NCBI GenBank assembly: GCA_024692105.1
Contig: JAILMZ010000059.1
Coordinates: 1-35,131, forward strand
Length of the DNA: 35,131 bases
Reading direction: 5' to 3'
Origin: Saccharofermentans sp.
Lineage (GTDB): Bacteria > Bacillota_A > Clostridia > Saccharofermentanales > Saccharofermentanaceae
The notes beneath the pieces are model-generated. The model saw only the letters and a program-made list of their open reading frames with translations. It made no database searches and was not told where the DNA came from. This document shows, piece after piece, positions 24,665-34,301 of the stretch (within the stretch, counting starts at the first letter, position 1; every line of letters begins with the position of its first letter). The position numbers and the translations under genes are program-made.

Positions 24665-25545
24665 TAACCTGCCTTTTTGGCACTTTCCTCGTAAAGCTTA
24701 GCGGGGAACGGTGCGCGTTCAATCCTCTTAAGGTGAGCAATACCGATGTAAACGAGTGTTACGACGATGAGCACGAGTGAGAGCGCCTGCGAAGTGCGGA
24801 TGCCCGTGCTGCCGATATAGAGTGAGTCGGTGCGCAGACCTTCGATGAGGAATCTGACGGCACCGTATGTTGCAAAATAAACACATGCGGTCTCAAATGC
24901 GGTCTTGCTGTGTTTCCTTACATAAAGGAGCAGGAAGAAGATCGCGAGATCAGCGATGGACTCATAGAGGAATGTCGGGTGTACCGGCATGGTGGATACG
25001 AGCGTCGGGCAGTGGGATGCGAGATAGTTCTCGACTGTCGGGCTCGTCATACCCCAGGGAAGCGTCGTTGTAGTTCCGAATGCTTCCTGGTTGAAAAAGT
25101 TGCCCCATCTTCCGATAGCCTGTCCCAGAGGGATATAGACTACGCAGTAATCAGCGATCGACATGAAGGGGATCTTACGGATCTTGCACATGATGAACAC
25201 ACCGAGGAAAGCGCCGATGACTCCGCCGTAGACTGCAAGTCCGCCGCTTCTCGTATCAAAGATCCTTCTTAAGTCCTGGGAGTAGTATCCCCACTCGCAA
25301 GCGACGTAATAAAGCCTTGCGCCGACAATGGCGGAAGGGATGCCGCAGAGAAGAACATCGTATACAAGTCCGTCGGGGAAATTATTCTTCTTGCACTGCT
25401 TCAGCGCAAGGAAGCCGCAGAGGACCATGCCTGCTGCGATAAGGATTCCATACCAGTAGATATTAAAACTGCCGAACGATATTGCGACCGGACTTACGTT
25501 GAATGATATCCCGAGACCCGGGAAGCTAACCTGAACACCTTCCAT
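24664..25545 (-). CDS. lgt: Phosphatidylglycerol-prolipoprotein diacylglyceryl transferase
   Basis: 293 residues with about seven membrane helices. It has SFNIYWYGILIAAG near the N-terminus, GGLAVYGGVIGA (101-112), and the signature GRWGNFFNQEAFG (145-157, with the essential arginine R146). It transfers diacylglycerol from phosphatidylglycerol to the lipobox cysteine of prelipoproteins. It starts 79 bp after ribF and is co-transcribed with rodA. A candidate promoter (TTGGCA, 15-bp spacer, TATAAC) and a small hairpin lie in the gap. AGGAG lies slightly far (12 nt) from the ATG. Confidence 0.95.
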   Translation of the reverse strand: MEGVQVSFPGLGISFNVSPVAISFGSFNIYWYGILIAAGMVLCGFLALKQCKKNNFPDGLVYDVLLCGIPSAIVGARLYYVACEWGYYSQDLRRIFDTRSGGLAVYGGVIGAFLGVFIMCKIRKIPFMSIADYCVVYIPLGQAIGRWGNFFNQEAFGTTTTLPWGMTSPTVENYLASHCPTLVSTMPVHPTFLYESIADLAIFFLLLYVRKHSKTAFETACVYFATYGAVRFLIEGLRTDSLYIGSTGIRTSQALSLVLIVVTLVYIGIAHLKRIERAPFPAKLYEESAKKAG

Positions 25546-25587
25546 GTTACCTGTTCATCTCCTTACGTGCCCTTTCGGCACAACAGT

Positions 25588-25614
25588 TATATTACCACAG
25601 TAAGAATGCCAAAG
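25588..25614 (-). promoter_or_regulatory. Weak candidate promoter of lgt-rodA
   Basis: TTGGCA and TATAAC on the minus strand, each one base from consensus, have a short 15-bp spacer. Between it and lgt is a small GTGCC-GGCAC hairpin (25567-25581) without a T-run. Read-through from ribF is equally possible. Confidence 0.35.
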
Positions 25615-25624
25615 TACGGCAATT

Positions 25625-26563
25625 TTACATAAAACCCTTCTCCTTAAGGTACGCTCTCGCCTTCTCCTTATCGGCATTGACCCTGAATGCGAGTTCTTCC
25701 TGACCGGAGAAAGCCTGCTCGGGCCTTAAGAACTCCAGAAGCTCCGTCTTAAATTTTGCACCGTAGATATCCTCGTCGAAATCAAAGATGAAGGTCTCGA
25801 CGATGTCACGGGTGTCGTTCTCGACCGTAGGTCTTCTTCCGACATTCGCAACACCGTAAAGGGTGCTGTGTCCGAGCGTCACCTTCGCAACATACACTCC
25901 CCTTCTTACGACAAACTTCTCTTTAGGGATTATTATGTTTGCCGTCGGGAATCCGAGTTTTCTTCCGAGCTGCTTGCCTTGGGATACGGTACCGGAATAG
26001 AAGTAATTCCTATCACCGCACATCTTTGATGCCGTAGCGACATCACCATTCTCAAGAAGTTCTTTGAGCCAGGTGGTTGAGCACTTCTTTCCCGTATCTT
26101 CGAAATCCCTTTCCTTTACGATGCGGCAGCCTATATCGAAATCAGCGCAGAATCGCTTCATGAACTCAGTATCGCCCGCGCCGCCTTTGCCGAAAGAATA
26201 GTCGAATCCCATTACGACACCTACGCTTCCGGCTGACATTCTTAATATCTTCTCGCAGTATTCTTCTGCGGTCATATCCTTGATCTCGGGGAAGTTCAGT
26301 ATCAGCACTTCATCGGCGCCCATCTCTTCGATCAGAGAGATGCGTTCTTCAAGCGTATAGAGCATTCCGTTGCCGGTCTTGTCGAACCCGGCAAAAGTCT
26401 GCACGCAGCACTTGATGCCGGCTTTTTCTGCGAGACCTGTTGCCTTGCTGATGATGTCCATGTGTCCCAGGTGCATACCGTCAAAAAGGCCCAGTGCCAT
26501 TATCCTGCCGCGGGGCACGATCGGAATGGTATCAAGATAATGTCTCTGTATCGTCTTAATCAT
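25625..26563 (-). CDS. ribF: Bifunctional riboflavin kinase/FAD synthetase
   Basis: 312 residues. The N-terminal FAD synthetase domain has LGLFDGMHLGH (HxGH at 31-34) and a degenerate second motif CSTTWLK where ISSTRIR is usual. The C-terminal riboflavin kinase domain has GRKLGFPTANI (200-210) and VYVAKV. It makes FMN and then FAD from riboflavin. The start overlaps the truB stop by 8 nt. It is the last gene of the rimP operon. Confidence 0.95.
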   Translation of the reverse strand: MIKTIQRHYLDTIPIVPRGRIMALGLFDGMHLGHMDIISKATGLAEKAGIKCCVQTFAGFDKTGNGMLYTLEERISLIEEMGADEVLILNFPEIKDMTAEEYCEKILRMSAGSVGVVMGFDYSFGKGGAGDTEFMKRFCADFDIGCRIVKERDFEDTGKKCSTTWLKELLENGDVATASKMCGDRNYFYSGTVSQGKQLGRKLGFPTANIIIPKEKFVVRRGVYVAKVTLGHSTLYGVANVGRRPTVENDTRDIVETFIFDFDEDIYGAKFKTELLEFLRPEQAFSGQEELAFRVNADKEKARAYLKEKGFM

Positions 26564-27494
26564 GATCGAAGAGCCTTTCTATCCTGAGGATCGCCTTTCC
26601 GTTATCCAGCGAAGGATATACGACCGCTATGAGTTTTCCCTCATGGCAGGCACGGTAGTACTTTCTGTCAGTTCCTTCCTCTGCCGCACCGTTATATCTT
26701 ATCTTTCTTCCGAATCTCAGGTCCTGTGCTTCTTTCGCAGTCATCTCGAGGACGGGCATGTCGGAAAGAGCGGCCTCTGCATCAAGAAGGAACGATATGT
26801 CCCCTTCTTCCTTAAGTGCGAAGAGTTCGTCCGGCGTGCGTGCTGTTTCGATGGAATACGGTCCGCAGGAAGTGCGTCTTAATGTAAGCGCGCAGGCACC
26901 GAACCCGGTCAGCCTTCCCGCATCGTCGCAGATGGTCCTGATGTACGTGCCCTTGGAGCATCTGACGTCGAAGTCCACGACAAAGCCCTTATCCTGTCTC
27001 TCGATCGTATTGATATCTATAGAATATATCTTTACTTTTGTACTCTTGAGCTCGACCTCAACGCCTTCCCTTACGAGGTCGCATGCTCTCCTGCCGTTTA
27101 TCTTCTTGGCGGAATATTTGGGCGGGATCTGCTCTTCCGTCTGCCTTACCGTCTCGAAAGCATCGCGCACTGCCTTGTAGTCCGTACTCTCGAGTTCTGC
27201 CATGACTTCTTCTGCAGGGTAGTTTTCTTCTACGGTCTCGCCGGTGATGTCCATAGTGTCGGTAGTCTTGCCGAACAGCGCCCTGCAGTTGTAGCTCTTA
27301 TCCCATCCCTCGCAGAAACGCATGTATTTGAGGCCCTTGCCGCAGAATACCGGAAGCATTCCCGTGGCAAATGGATCGAGCGTTCCGAGATGCCCGACTT
27401 TCTTAGTCTCTGCTACTTTTCTCATGGCGATGTCGACCGCAAACGAGGTCATTCCCTCAGGCTTGTCGACAAGGATAACACCGTCAAGTGTCAT
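26556..27494 (-). CDS. truB: tRNA pseudouridine(55) synthase
   Basis: 312 residues. It opens DGVILVDKPEGMTSF, with KVGHLGTLDPFATGML carrying the catalytic aspartate D40, and a CSKGTYIRTICDD motif further on. A small C-terminal PUA-like region follows. It converts U55 in the T-loop of tRNAs. The start overlaps the DHH gene's stop as ATGA. truB-ribF after rbfA is the standard Bacillota order. Confidence 0.96.
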   Translation of the reverse strand: MTLDGVILVDKPEGMTSFAVDIAMRKVAETKKVGHLGTLDPFATGMLPVFCGKGLKYMRFCEGWDKSYNCRALFGKTTDTMDITGETVEENYPAEEVMAELESTDYKAVRDAFETVRQTEEQIPPKYSAKKINGRRACDLVREGVEVELKSTKVKIYSIDINTIERQDKGFVVDFDVRCSKGTYIRTICDDAGRLTGFGACALTLRRTSCGPYSIETARTPDELFALKEEGDISFLLDAEAALSDMPVLEMTAKEAQDLRFGRKIRYNGAAEEGTDRKYYRACHEGKLIAVVYPSLDNGKAILRIERLFDHD

Positions 27495-28558
27495 AATATC
27501 TCAAGCACCTTGGTCTTAACATCCTCGGCCAGGCTCATTATGTCGGCGCCCTTTACGGTAAAGCCTGCCGCGCGCATATGTCCGCCGCCGCCGTAGTTCT
27601 CGGCAAATGCCGCCGAATCAAAATCGTTCTGCGATCTGATGTTTGCCCTTATCTCTCCGCTCTCGAGTTCTCTTAAGACGATCGCGACTTCAACGCCGTC
27701 AATGTCTCTCATGCTTGAGACGACATCGTCAACTCCGTCGGAATCAGCACTGTGCTTCACGAAAAGATCATGCGGGACGGCAACGAAAGCAAACTTTCCG
27801 TCAGCATAGAATTCAACCTTGGATCTGGCTTCAGCGGAAAGCATGAACTTGCCCTTCTCTTTCCTGTCGAATAGGTTGTAGCATACGGAACTTACATCGG
27901 CTCCGAGTTCCATCAGATCACCTGCAGCGATAAGCGTCTCGGAGTGAGTGTTTTTATAAGTGAACCTTCCTGTATCGGTAACGATCCCGGCCATGAAGCA
28001 TCTCGCCGAAAGGGTATCTATGACTTCACCACGCTCCTTACCCAGGAGTTCTGCGATCTTGCAGGACACATAGAAACATAATTCGCATGCAGATGATGCC
28101 TCGGGGACTATCCACATGTTGTCTGCTCTTGTAAGAACAGAGCAGTGATGGTCGATGATGATATGGTCTTTGCAGGAATCGAAGATCTCTCCGCAGCCGC
28201 CCATCCTGTCGCCTTCCGCGCAGTCGACCGCCACGGCAAAACTGAAAGGCTTTCCGTTAATGGTCCTGCTTGAAGCAAATTCCTTTGCTTCCGGTGTATC
28301 GGCCAGGGGATGGAAAAGAAGGTCTCCGACATTAAGGAAACTCATCTTCTCGGGAAGTTCTTCAGGCATCATGACATAAGATTCGGCACCGAGAGACCTC
28401 AACACCTGGCATATGCCGCATGCAGAACCGATGCAGTCGCCGTCTACACTCTTATGGAGGAATACCAGTATGGCACCGCCTTTGGCGTTAACATCAGATA
28501 CCGCCTCGATGAGGTTTCTTGCTGTCCTTGTTGCGCCTTCGGTGTAACTTTCCTTCAT
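27491..28558 (-). CDS. nrnA: DHH/DHHA1 phosphoesterase, NrnA-like oligoribonuclease/pAp phosphatase
   Basis: 355 residues. The DHH domain has H35..DGDCIGS (near 39-45), VDCAEGDRMG and IDHHCSV (DHH at 136-138), which bind the catalytic metals. The DHHA1 domain at the C-terminus has YGGGGHMRAAGF. NrnA-type enzymes degrade short RNAs and hydrolyse pAp; the exact substrate cannot be fixed from sequence. It overlaps the rbfA stop by one base and the truB start by four. The position between rbfA and truB is typical of Clostridia and Bacilli. Confidence 0.9.
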   Translation of the reverse strand: MKESYTEGATRTARNLIEAVSDVNAKGGAILVFLHKSVDGDCIGSACGICQVLRSLGAESYVMMPEELPEKMSFLNVGDLLFHPLADTPEAKEFASSRTINGKPFSFAVAVDCAEGDRMGGCGEIFDSCKDHIIIDHHCSVLTRADNMWIVPEASSACELCFYVSCKIAELLGKERGEVIDTLSARCFMAGIVTDTGRFTYKNTHSETLIAAGDLMELGADVSSVCYNLFDRKEKGKFMLSAEARSKVEFYADGKFAFVAVPHDLFVKHSADSDGVDDVVSSMRDIDGVEVAIVLRELESGEIRANIRSQNDFDSAAFAENYGGGGHMRAAGFTVKGADIMSLAEDVKTKVLEIL

Positions 28559-28968
28559 TAACTGTTCTCTCCGTCCTTGTCTGTTCCTTCTTTGGCTTCA
28601 CGAGCCTTTGCACGCGCTTCATCATCTGCAATGGTCTTCTTGATGAGAGCGTCCATGCGCTCTGCTTCATCAAGAGTATTGTCGAGCTTGAAGTGAAGTT
28701 CGGGAGCCACTCTCAGATTGATCTGCTGGACAGTCTCATATCTGATGAATCCCTTGGCATGCTCTATCGCATCCATGGCTTCCTTCTTCGTCCTCTCGTC
28801 GCCGAAGACCGAGATGAACACAGTCGCGTGAGACAGGTCCTTGCTCATCTTGACCGCCGTTACAGTGGTCATGAGCGGGACTCTCGGATCATTAAGCTTT
28901 CCGGAGATGATGCCGGATATTATCTTCTGGATCTCATCTCCTACTATTTCCGGTCTTCTTGATCTCAT
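28558..28968 (-). CDS. rbfA: Ribosome-binding factor A
   Basis: 136 residues. It begins [18 protein letters not shown] and has the KH-like core VTAVKMSKDLSHATVFISV and LRVAPELHFKLD. It binds the 30S subunit near helix 1 and aids late maturation. A lysine- and glutamate-rich tail ends the protein. Start and stop overlap infB and nrnA by one base each (TAATG), so translation is probably coupled. Confidence 0.95.
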   Translation of the reverse strand: MRSRRPEIVGDEIQKIISGIISGKLNDPRVPLMTTVTAVKMSKDLSHATVFISVFGDERTKKEAMDAIEHAKGFIRYETVQQINLRVAPELHFKLDNTLDEAERMDALIKKTIADDEARAKAREAKEGTDKDGENS

Positions 28969-31826
28969 TAATCTCTTGCAACCTCAACTTCGCCGAACGA
29001 CTCGATGATGTCGCCCATCTTGATATCGTTATACTTCTCGATGGTAAGACCGCACTCGTGTCCGGAAGCAGCTTCCTTTACGGAATCCTTCTCGTGCTGG
29101 AGAGAACCGAGAACGCCCGTATAAACTACGACGTCGTTCCTGATGACTCTTACGCTGCTGTTGCGAAGGATCTTACCGTCTGTTACATAGCAGCCTCCGA
29201 TGGTGCCTAAGCCGCTGACCTTGAAGAGCTGGCGGACTTCCGCATGACCCCAGACGACCTCTTCGATCTTCGGAGCGAGCAGACCCTTCATGGCGTTCTC
29301 GACATCCTCGATGGCGTTGTAGATGACGCTGTAGAGTCTGATGTCTACGCCTGCTTCCTTGGCCTTATCAACGATGATCTGGTTAGGTCTTACGTTGAAG
29401 CCGATGATGATAGCGTTGGATACGTCAGCGAGTACGACATCGGATTCGTTGATCGCACCGACACCGCCGTGGATGATCTTGACCTTGACCTCGTCGTTCG
29501 AGAGCTTCTCGAGTGACTGCTGTACGGCCTCGACAGAACCCTGTACATCTGCCTTGATGAGGAGGTTGAGATCCTTGACATCGCCTGCTGCCATCTGTGC
29601 GGCAAGTGATTCGAGGCTCATCTTCGAAGATCTTCTGAGCTGTTCTTCTCTCTGCTTGATCTTACGCTTCTCGACGAGTTGTCTTGCCATCTTGTCGTCT
29701 GTTACCGCATAGAGGAGCTCACCTGCCTCCGGTACTTCCGGAAGACCTAAGATCTCTACGGGGATGGAAGGACCCGCCTTCTTGATTGCATTACCCTTGT
29801 CATCGTACATGGCACGGATGTTGCCGAGGATAGGACCGCATACGACCGTATCGCCCTGCTTCAGTGTACCTCTCTGTACGAGTACGGATGCGACAGGACC
29901 TCTGGACTTGTCGAGCTGTGCCTCGATAACTGCGCCCTTAGCCTGACCCTTCGGATCAGCCTTGAGTTCCATGACGTCTGCCGTGAGAAGAACGTTCTCG
30001 AGCAGTTCGTCGATTCCCGTACCCTGCTTTGCGGAGATCGGGACCATGATCGTCTGGCCGCCCCACTCCTCGCAGATGAGACCGTAGTTGGTCAGTTCCT
30101 GCTTAACTCTGTCTGGGTTAGCACCTGCCTTATCAATCTTGTTGATCGCAACGATAATCTCCGTGTTTGCAGCCTTGGCGTGGTTGATGGCCTCGATCGT
30201 CTGAGGCATTACGCCGTCGTCTGCTGCGACAACGAGGATCGCGATATCCGTGAACTGCGCACCTCTTGCACGCATCGTGGTGAACGCTTCGTGACCCGGT
30301 GTATCGATGAACGTGATCTGACGTCCCTTGAGTCTTACCGTGTAAGCACCGATCTTCTGCGTGATTCCGCCTGCCTCGCCTTCGATGACGTTGGTCGAAC
30401 GGATCTTATCGAGGAGTGATGTCTTACCATGGTCAACGTGACCCATGACAACGACGACCGGCGGCCTGGGCTCGAGGTTCTCCGGATTATCCGTATCTTC
30501 CTCGAAAAGGATATCCTCTTCCGTCTTCTCCTCAAGGAGCTCTGCGTTGATACCGAAGCTGTCTGCAACGAGGCATGCAGTATCAAAGTCGAGTTCCTGG
30601 TTGATCGTAGCCATTACACCGAGCTTCATGAGAGCCATGATGATCTCGGAGCTCTTCTTGCCGATACCTTCGGCAAACTCTTTTACGGTGATGAATGCCG
30701 GGATCTTGATCTCTGTTATCTGCTGAGTCTCGATCTGGACAGACTCTTCGGAAGACTTCTTTTTCTTCTTCTTGTATGAATATTCATCATACTCACCGTC
30801 TTCGTTTACGCGGCCCTTGAACTGGGAGTCGCGGTTGAATCTTCTCTTATCGTCAGACTGCTTTCCGTCTCTTCTGTCGTCGTTATGCTTCTTGTCGAAA
30901 GCATTCCTCTCGGCATAGTTCGTTCTGCTCTTCTTGACTTCCTCCACGGGAGAAGCTGCCTTCGGCTTAGGCGCTCTTCTCTGCTGAGGCCTTGCGGATG
31001 AATCCTCATCCTTATCCTTGTCAAAGCCGCCGCCCTGGGGTCTTCCGCCGCCGTAGCCGCCTCTTGAACCCTGAGGTCTGTTGCCGTAACCGCCGCCGTA
31101 GCTGCCGCCTCTTGAAGGGCTCTTTCTGTCACGGCCCGTATATGTGATGACCGTGGAACTTCTGATGGTCTCGCCTCTTGCAGGGATCTCGCCGAGAGAT
31201 ACGACTGCGGATGAGAGCTTCGGCTTCTCCGGCTTGGGAGGCTCCGGTGCGGGTTCTTCCTTCTTTGCGGGAGCGGGTTCTTCAGCAGGTGCCTCGGGCT
31301 TTGTCTCCTCGGCAGGCTTTACTTCGGGAGCCGGCTCTTCAGCAGGCTTCTTCTCTTCTTCAACTGCCTCTGCAGCAGCCTTCTTTGTGGTTGTCTTCTT
31401 TGTTGCAGTCTTCTTTGCGGCAGGCTTCTTCTCTTCTGCAGTAGTCTCCTCGGCTTCAGCCTTCTTGGTGGTCTTCTTGGCCGTGGTCTTCTTTGCAGCA
31501 GTCTCTGTCTTAGCCGCCGTAGTCTTGGTTGTCTTCTTTGCTGCAGGCTTCTTCTCTTCAGCCGCAGTCTCCTCTGTCTCGGCCTTCTTTGTTGTCTTCT
31601 TGGCCGTAGTCTTCTTAGCAGCAGTCTCCGTCTTGGAAGCTGTCTTCGTTGCAGGCTTTGCTGTCTCTGCAGCCTCAGCCTTGGGCGCTTCTTCCTTAGG
31701 CTCTTCCTTTGGAGCTGCCTCCTCCGGAGTAACCTTCATCACACGCCCGAATCCGAGCTTCATCTTCTTGGTGCCGCCGACACCCTGAAATGAAATACCC
31801 TTCTTCTCGTCTTTGTTATCGCTCAT
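28968..31826 (-). CDS. infB: Translation initiation factor IF-2 with long repeat-rich N-terminus
   Basis: 952 residues. The GTPase G1 motif GHVDHGKT is at 462-469, with DTPGHEAF and NKID following, then IF2 domains II-IV. Upstream of the core is a roughly 280-residue low-complexity tail: an alanine-lysine-threonine region with two tandem copies of a 41-residue unit (about 65-146), a proline-glutamate stretch, and a glycine-arginine tract (about 239-268). An IF2_N-like domain ([17 protein letters not shown]) precedes the GTPase. IF-2 brings fMet-tRNA to the 30S subunit. The ATG at 31824-31826 has GGAGG with 6-nt spacing; the ATG two codons upstream directly abuts the GGAGG. It overlaps the L7Ae gene by 11 nt. 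Confidence 0.96.
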   Translation of the reverse strand: MSDNKDEKKGISFQGVGGTKKMKLGFGRVMKVTPEEAAPKEEPKEEAPKAEAAETAKPATKTASKTETAAKKTTAKKTTKKAETEETAAEEKKPAAKKTTKTTAAKTETAAKKTTAKKTTKKAEAEETTAEEKKPAAKKTATKKTTTKKAAAEAVEEEKKPAEEPAPEVKPAEETKPEAPAEEPAPAKKEEPAPEPPKPEKPKLSSAVVSLGEIPARGETIRSSTVITYTGRDRKSPSRGGSYGGGYGNRPQGSRGGYGGGRPQGGGFDKDKDEDSSARPQQRRAPKPKAASPVEEVKKSRTNYAERNAFDKKHNDDRRDGKQSDDKRRFNRDSQFKGRVNEDGEYDEYSYKKKKKKSSEESVQIETQQITEIKIPAFITVKEFAEGIGKKSSEIIMALMKLGVMATINQELDFDTACLVADSFGINAELLEEKTEEDILFEEDTDNPENLEPRPPVVVVMGHVDHGKTSLLDKIRSTNVIEGEAGGITQKIGAYTVRLKGRQITFIDTPGHEAFTTMRARGAQFTDIAILVVAADDGVMPQTIEAINHAKAANTEIIVAINKIDKAGANPDRVKQELTNYGLICEEWGGQTIMVPISAKQGTGIDELLENVLLTADVMELKADPKGQAKGAVIEAQLDKSRGPVASVLVQRGTLKQGDTVVCGPILGNIRAMYDDKGNAIKKAGPSIPVEILGLPEVPEAGELLYAVTDDKMARQLVEKRKIKQREEQLRRSSKMSLESLAAQMAAGDVKDLNLLIKADVQGSVEAVQQSLEKLSNDEVKVKIIHGGVGAINESDVVLADVSNAIIIGFNVRPNQIIVDKAKEAGVDIRLYSVIYNAIEDVENAMKGLLAPKIEEVVWGHAEVRQLFKVSGLGTIGGCYVTDGKILRNSSVRVIRNDVVVYTGVLGSLQHEKDSVKEAASGHECGLTIEKYNDIKMGDIIESFGEVEVARD
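31389..31634 (-). repeat. Two tandem 123-bp units inside infB
   Basis: Units 31512-31634 and 31389-31511 each encode a 41-residue block starting [19 protein letters not shown]. The second copy has a few substitutions (T to A, A to T) and its end diverges. The reading frame is kept. They look like an internal duplication of a lysine-rich disordered segment. Confidence 0.8.
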
Positions 31827-32166
31827 CAGCATCCTCCTCGTTTAAGTCTTCAAGCATCTGTGCAAGTCCGTCGGCAAATCCTTTGTCTTCGATCGCCAGG
31901 ACCGTCCTCGGGGGCCGTCCCAACGCCATGCCCAGTCTTTCCGACTCGCCGAAACTGTATAGCGCCGGCTCTGCTTCCTTCCGGGTACATTTCTGCGCCG
32001 CACCCAGGATCTTATCCAGAGTGCCGCGAGAGATATCCCGCGTACATATCAATATCCGCGCTTTACCGCGCATCAGTGACGCCTTTACGGCATCAGCTCC
32101 GGAGATGGCCTTTCCGGCTCTTCCTGCAAGTCCGATCAGGTTGTAGATCTTATCCTCATCAGACAT
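31816..32166 (-). CDS. L7Ae/L30e-family ribosomal protein-like (YlxQ-type)
   Basis: 116 residues. The L7Ae fold is indicated by [35 protein letters not shown] and the short helix-strand pattern to [10 protein letters not shown]. Such proteins bind kink-turn RNA in relatives; the role of YlxQ-type proteins in this operon is not settled. It overlaps the ylxR stop by 8 nt, and its last codons contain the infB ribosome binding site and start. Normal length for the family, with a short acidic tail. Confidence 0.9.
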   Translation of the reverse strand: MSDEDKIYNLIGLAGRAGKAISGADAVKASLMRGKARILICTRDISRGTLDKILGAAQKCTRKEAEPALYSFGESERLGMALGRPPRTVLAIEDKGFADGLAQMLEDLNEEDADER

Positions 32167-32431
32167 TTGCCGCTTTCAGCATCTCCTTTGTAAGCTCCTC
32201 TATCTCTTCTGATGTAAGAGCCCTGCGAAGGCCTTTTGACAGCCTTGTGCATTTCTTAAGTTCAGCCTTTATGCATTCCTCGCTGCGGCACAGGTAAGCA
32301 CCTCTTCCGGGGGCCTTGCCCGTCGGATCGTATTTGATGATCCCGTCCGTGCCGGCAACCACGCGAAGGAGGTCTTTCTTGTCCTTGCACATCCTGCAGG
32401 CAACACAGCTTCTCTGAGGCTGTTTCTTCAT
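32159..32431 (-). CDS. ylxR: YlxR/RnpM family RNA-binding protein
   Basis: 90 residues. It has the family pattern [19 protein letters not shown], then [17 protein letters not shown], with cysteines (C9, C12, C15, C48, C53) that may include metal-binding ones. YlxR was recently linked to RNase P (RnpM) in B. subtilis. It overlaps nusA by one base (TAATG) and the L7Ae-like gene by 8 nt. The order nusA-ylxR-ylxQ-infB is standard in Bacillota. Confidence 0.93.
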   Translation of the reverse strand: MKKQPQRSCVACRMCKDKKDLLRVVAGTDGIIKYDPTGKAPGRGAYLCRSEECIKAELKKCTRLSKGLRRALTSEEIEELTKEMLKAANV

Positions 32432-33594
32432 TACTCTTCGCCTTCCTCAGCAACCTGGAAGCCCTCTGTAAGATCTCTTACAGCCTCTTCGCTCTCATCG
32501 CTCTCTCTTCTGATGTCTATCGAGAAACCTGTGAGCTTTGCTGCAAGTCTTACGTTCTGGCCGCTCTTGCCGATTGCGAGTGAGAACTGGTCGTCAGGTA
32601 CGATGACCTTTGCGCGCTGCTCGACAACGCCGTCCTCGTTGTTTGTGATCTCGATGTCGACTCTGAGAGCCTTTGCAGGCTGGAGAGCCTCGCTGATGAA
32701 GAGTGCGGGGTCCTCCTTGTAATCGACGATGTCGATCTTCTCATCGGAAAGCTCAGCCATGACCTGCTGGACACGCTGTCCGCGCTGGCCTACGCATGCA
32801 CCCTTTGCATCGATGTCGGGATCGCGGGAATAAACTGCGATCTTGGATCTCGAACCGGGCTCACGTGCAACAGACTTGATGATGACATCGCCTGCCTTGA
32901 TCTCGGGAACTTCCATTGCGAAGAGCTGCTTTACGAGCTCCGGATCAGTTCTGGAGAGTACAACTGTAGGTCTGCCGCCTGCTTCCTCGATGCTCTTTAC
33001 GATGAACTTCATCTTGCGGTCCTGCTCATAACGCTCTCTGTCGTTCCTGACCTGGCCGCCTCTCTTTACGATAGCCTCAGCTCTGCCGATGCTTACGTAA
33101 ACAGCGTTATTGTCCTTACGGATGATGGTACCCGTTACGATTCGGTCCTTCTTATCAGCGAACTCTCTCTGGATCTTAACGCCTTCAGCTTCCTTGAGCT
33201 TCTGCTTGATGGAGTTCTTAGCTGCGTCTGCCGCAAGAGATCCGAGCTCTTCGACTTCGATGGTCAGAGGAATCATGTTGCCTACTACGCAGTATTCTTC
33301 GTCGAGGCCGTTCTCGCGTGCATCCTCTACCGAGATCTCGTTCTCGGGGTCAAGTGCCTCCTCAACGATCTCGAGCATACGGTAAACTACGATCTCACCT
33401 GTCTCACGGTCGATCTCAGCCTTTACGATCTTGATCTTTTTCTGGGTATCGAACTCACGTCTGTACGCAGCAACGATGCCGCTCTCGATCGCCTTGAAGA
33501 TCTCTTCTTCATCGATATCACGTTCCTTGGCAAGGAGCTTTACGATATCAACGATACTCTCGCGCTGTTCTTCTTCCTTTTTCTTCTTAGCCAT
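32431..33594 (-). CDS. nusA: Transcription termination/antitermination factor NusA
   Basis: 387 residues. An N-terminal RNA-polymerase-binding domain is followed by an S1 domain ([21 protein letters not shown]) and two KH domains ([14 protein letters not shown] and [18 protein letters not shown]). It ends in an acidic tail and lacks the C-terminal repeats of E. coli NusA. It controls pausing, intrinsic termination and antitermination. The ATG at 33592-33594 has GGAGG with 8-nt spacing, better than the ATG two codons earlier. It may regulate its own operon through the leader hairpin. Confidence 0.96.
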   Translation of the reverse strand: MAKKKKEEEQRESIVDIVKLLAKERDIDEEEIFKAIESGIVAAYRREFDTQKKIKIVKAEIDRETGEIVVYRMLEIVEEALDPENEISVEDARENGLDEEYCVVGNMIPLTIEVEELGSLAADAAKNSIKQKLKEAEGVKIQREFADKKDRIVTGTIIRKDNNAVYVSIGRAEAIVKRGGQVRNDRERYEQDRKMKFIVKSIEEAGGRPTVVLSRTDPELVKQLFAMEVPEIKAGDVIIKSVAREPGSRSKIAVYSRDPDIDAKGACVGQRGQRVQQVMAELSDEKIDIVDYKEDPALFISEALQPAKALRVDIEITNNEDGVVEQRAKVIVPDDQFSLAIGKSGQNVRLAAKLTGFSIDIRRESDESEEAVRDLTEGFQVAEEGEE

Positions 33595-33609
33595 TGTCAT
33601 AGCCTCCTG

Positions 33610-34074
33610 TTAAAAATCAATATGTCGTACGGCCGTGGAGATGTCCCCTAAGCCCAAATCATATTCAGTTCCGTCTTCGCCTTTTAAGACTATCCTGTCT
33701 TCTTCGGCGGATACTATCTCCGCAGTAAAACTTTTCGTGCCGTTAACGGGTGCAAACAGCTTTACGTCGAGCTTCTCGCCCTGGTATCTTTGGTAGTCCT
33801 TTATGGTCTCCAGAGGTCTTGTAAGACCAGGAGATGACACCTCGAAATAATCCGCATCGGAATCCGTTCCCGCATCTATGAGCGGATCGACTTCCTTGCT
33901 GAAAGCCTCACAGTCGTCGCTGTTGACGCCGCCCCTCTTGTCGATATAGAGACGAAGGAACATGGCCGAGCCTTCCTTCTTGTACTCTGCGTCGACTAAG
34001 TCGTAACCCATCCTCTCTGCGACGGGCAGTGCGATGTCATAAGCCTGCTGTGCGATCTTAGAACGCTTTCCCAT
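33610..34074 (-). CDS. rimP: Ribosome maturation factor RimP
   Basis: 154 residues. An N-terminal alpha-beta domain (AERMGYDLVDAEYKKEGSAMFLRLYIDKRGGV) is followed by DYFEVSSPGLTRPL and a C-terminal SH3-like domain. It assists 30S assembly. First gene of the nusA-infB operon; GAGG lies 9 nt before the ATG, and the leader carries a terminator-like hairpin. Confidence 0.95.
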   Translation of the reverse strand: MGKRSKIAQQAYDIALPVAERMGYDLVDAEYKKEGSAMFLRLYIDKRGGVNSDDCEAFSKEVDPLIDAGTDSDADYFEVSSPGLTRPLETIKDYQRYQGEKLDVKLFAPVNGTKSFTAEIVSAEEDRIVLKGEDGTEYDLGLGDISTAVRHIDF

Positions 34075-34089
34075 AGTGTCTTGCCTCTT

Positions 34090-34123
34090 AAAACAAAAAC
34101 GGACCGCTCAAAGCCAGCCCGTT
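34090..34123 (-). terminator. Terminator-like hairpin in the rimP-nusA leader (candidate attenuator)
   Basis: On the minus strand a stem (outer arms AACGG at 34119-34123 and CCGTT at 34098-34102, extendable to about 10 bp with G-T pairs) encloses an 8-base loop and is followed by TTTTTGTTTT. It lies between the promoter and the rimP ribosome binding site, so it would end transcripts before the operon. Confidence 0.65.
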
Positions 34124-34151
34124 CAAAAAAGTAATATTTAAGAACTGTGTA

Positions 34152-34180
34152 ATAATACCACTTATAAACATTGTACGCAA
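34152..34180 (-). promoter_or_regulatory. Candidate promoter of the rimP-nusA-infB operon
   Basis: TTGCGT (34175-34180) and TATTAT (34152-34157) on the minus strand are 17 bp apart, about 80 nt upstream of rimP. The leader between them and rimP holds the hairpin. Confidence 0.55.
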
Positions 34181-34240
34181 ATAAAAATTACGTTCTTTTT
34201 TTATTTACTCTTTACTATTCATTTTATTTTGAGTTTTGGG

Positions 34241-34246
34241 TACAAT
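34241..34246 (+). promoter_or_regulatory. Candidate -10 box for the P-loop/mscL genes
   Basis: TACAAT on the plus strand lies 55 bp upstream of the P-loop gene. A weak TTCATT (34218-34223) at 17-bp spacing could be the -35 element. The 227-bp divergent gap is AT-rich and otherwise empty apart from the minus-strand signals. Confidence 0.4.
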
Positions 34247-34301
34247 GAAATCAATCCAGTTATCCTATATGGAAATATGATCCCAAAAGGAGAATTTGTT
34301 T

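Noticed and set aside
25567..25581. Small GTGCC-GGCAC hairpin as a ribF terminator or riboswitch
   Set aside because: Only 5 bp, no T-run and no conserved aptamer sequence seen.
31389..31634. Possible CRISPR-like repeats
   Set aside because: The two units are contiguous, in frame and 123 bp long with no spacers; they are an internal protein duplication.
31144..31788. 214-residue plus-strand frame rich in serine, alanine and phenylalanine
   Set aside because: It is the complement of the lysine/alanine repeats of infB and shows no family pattern.
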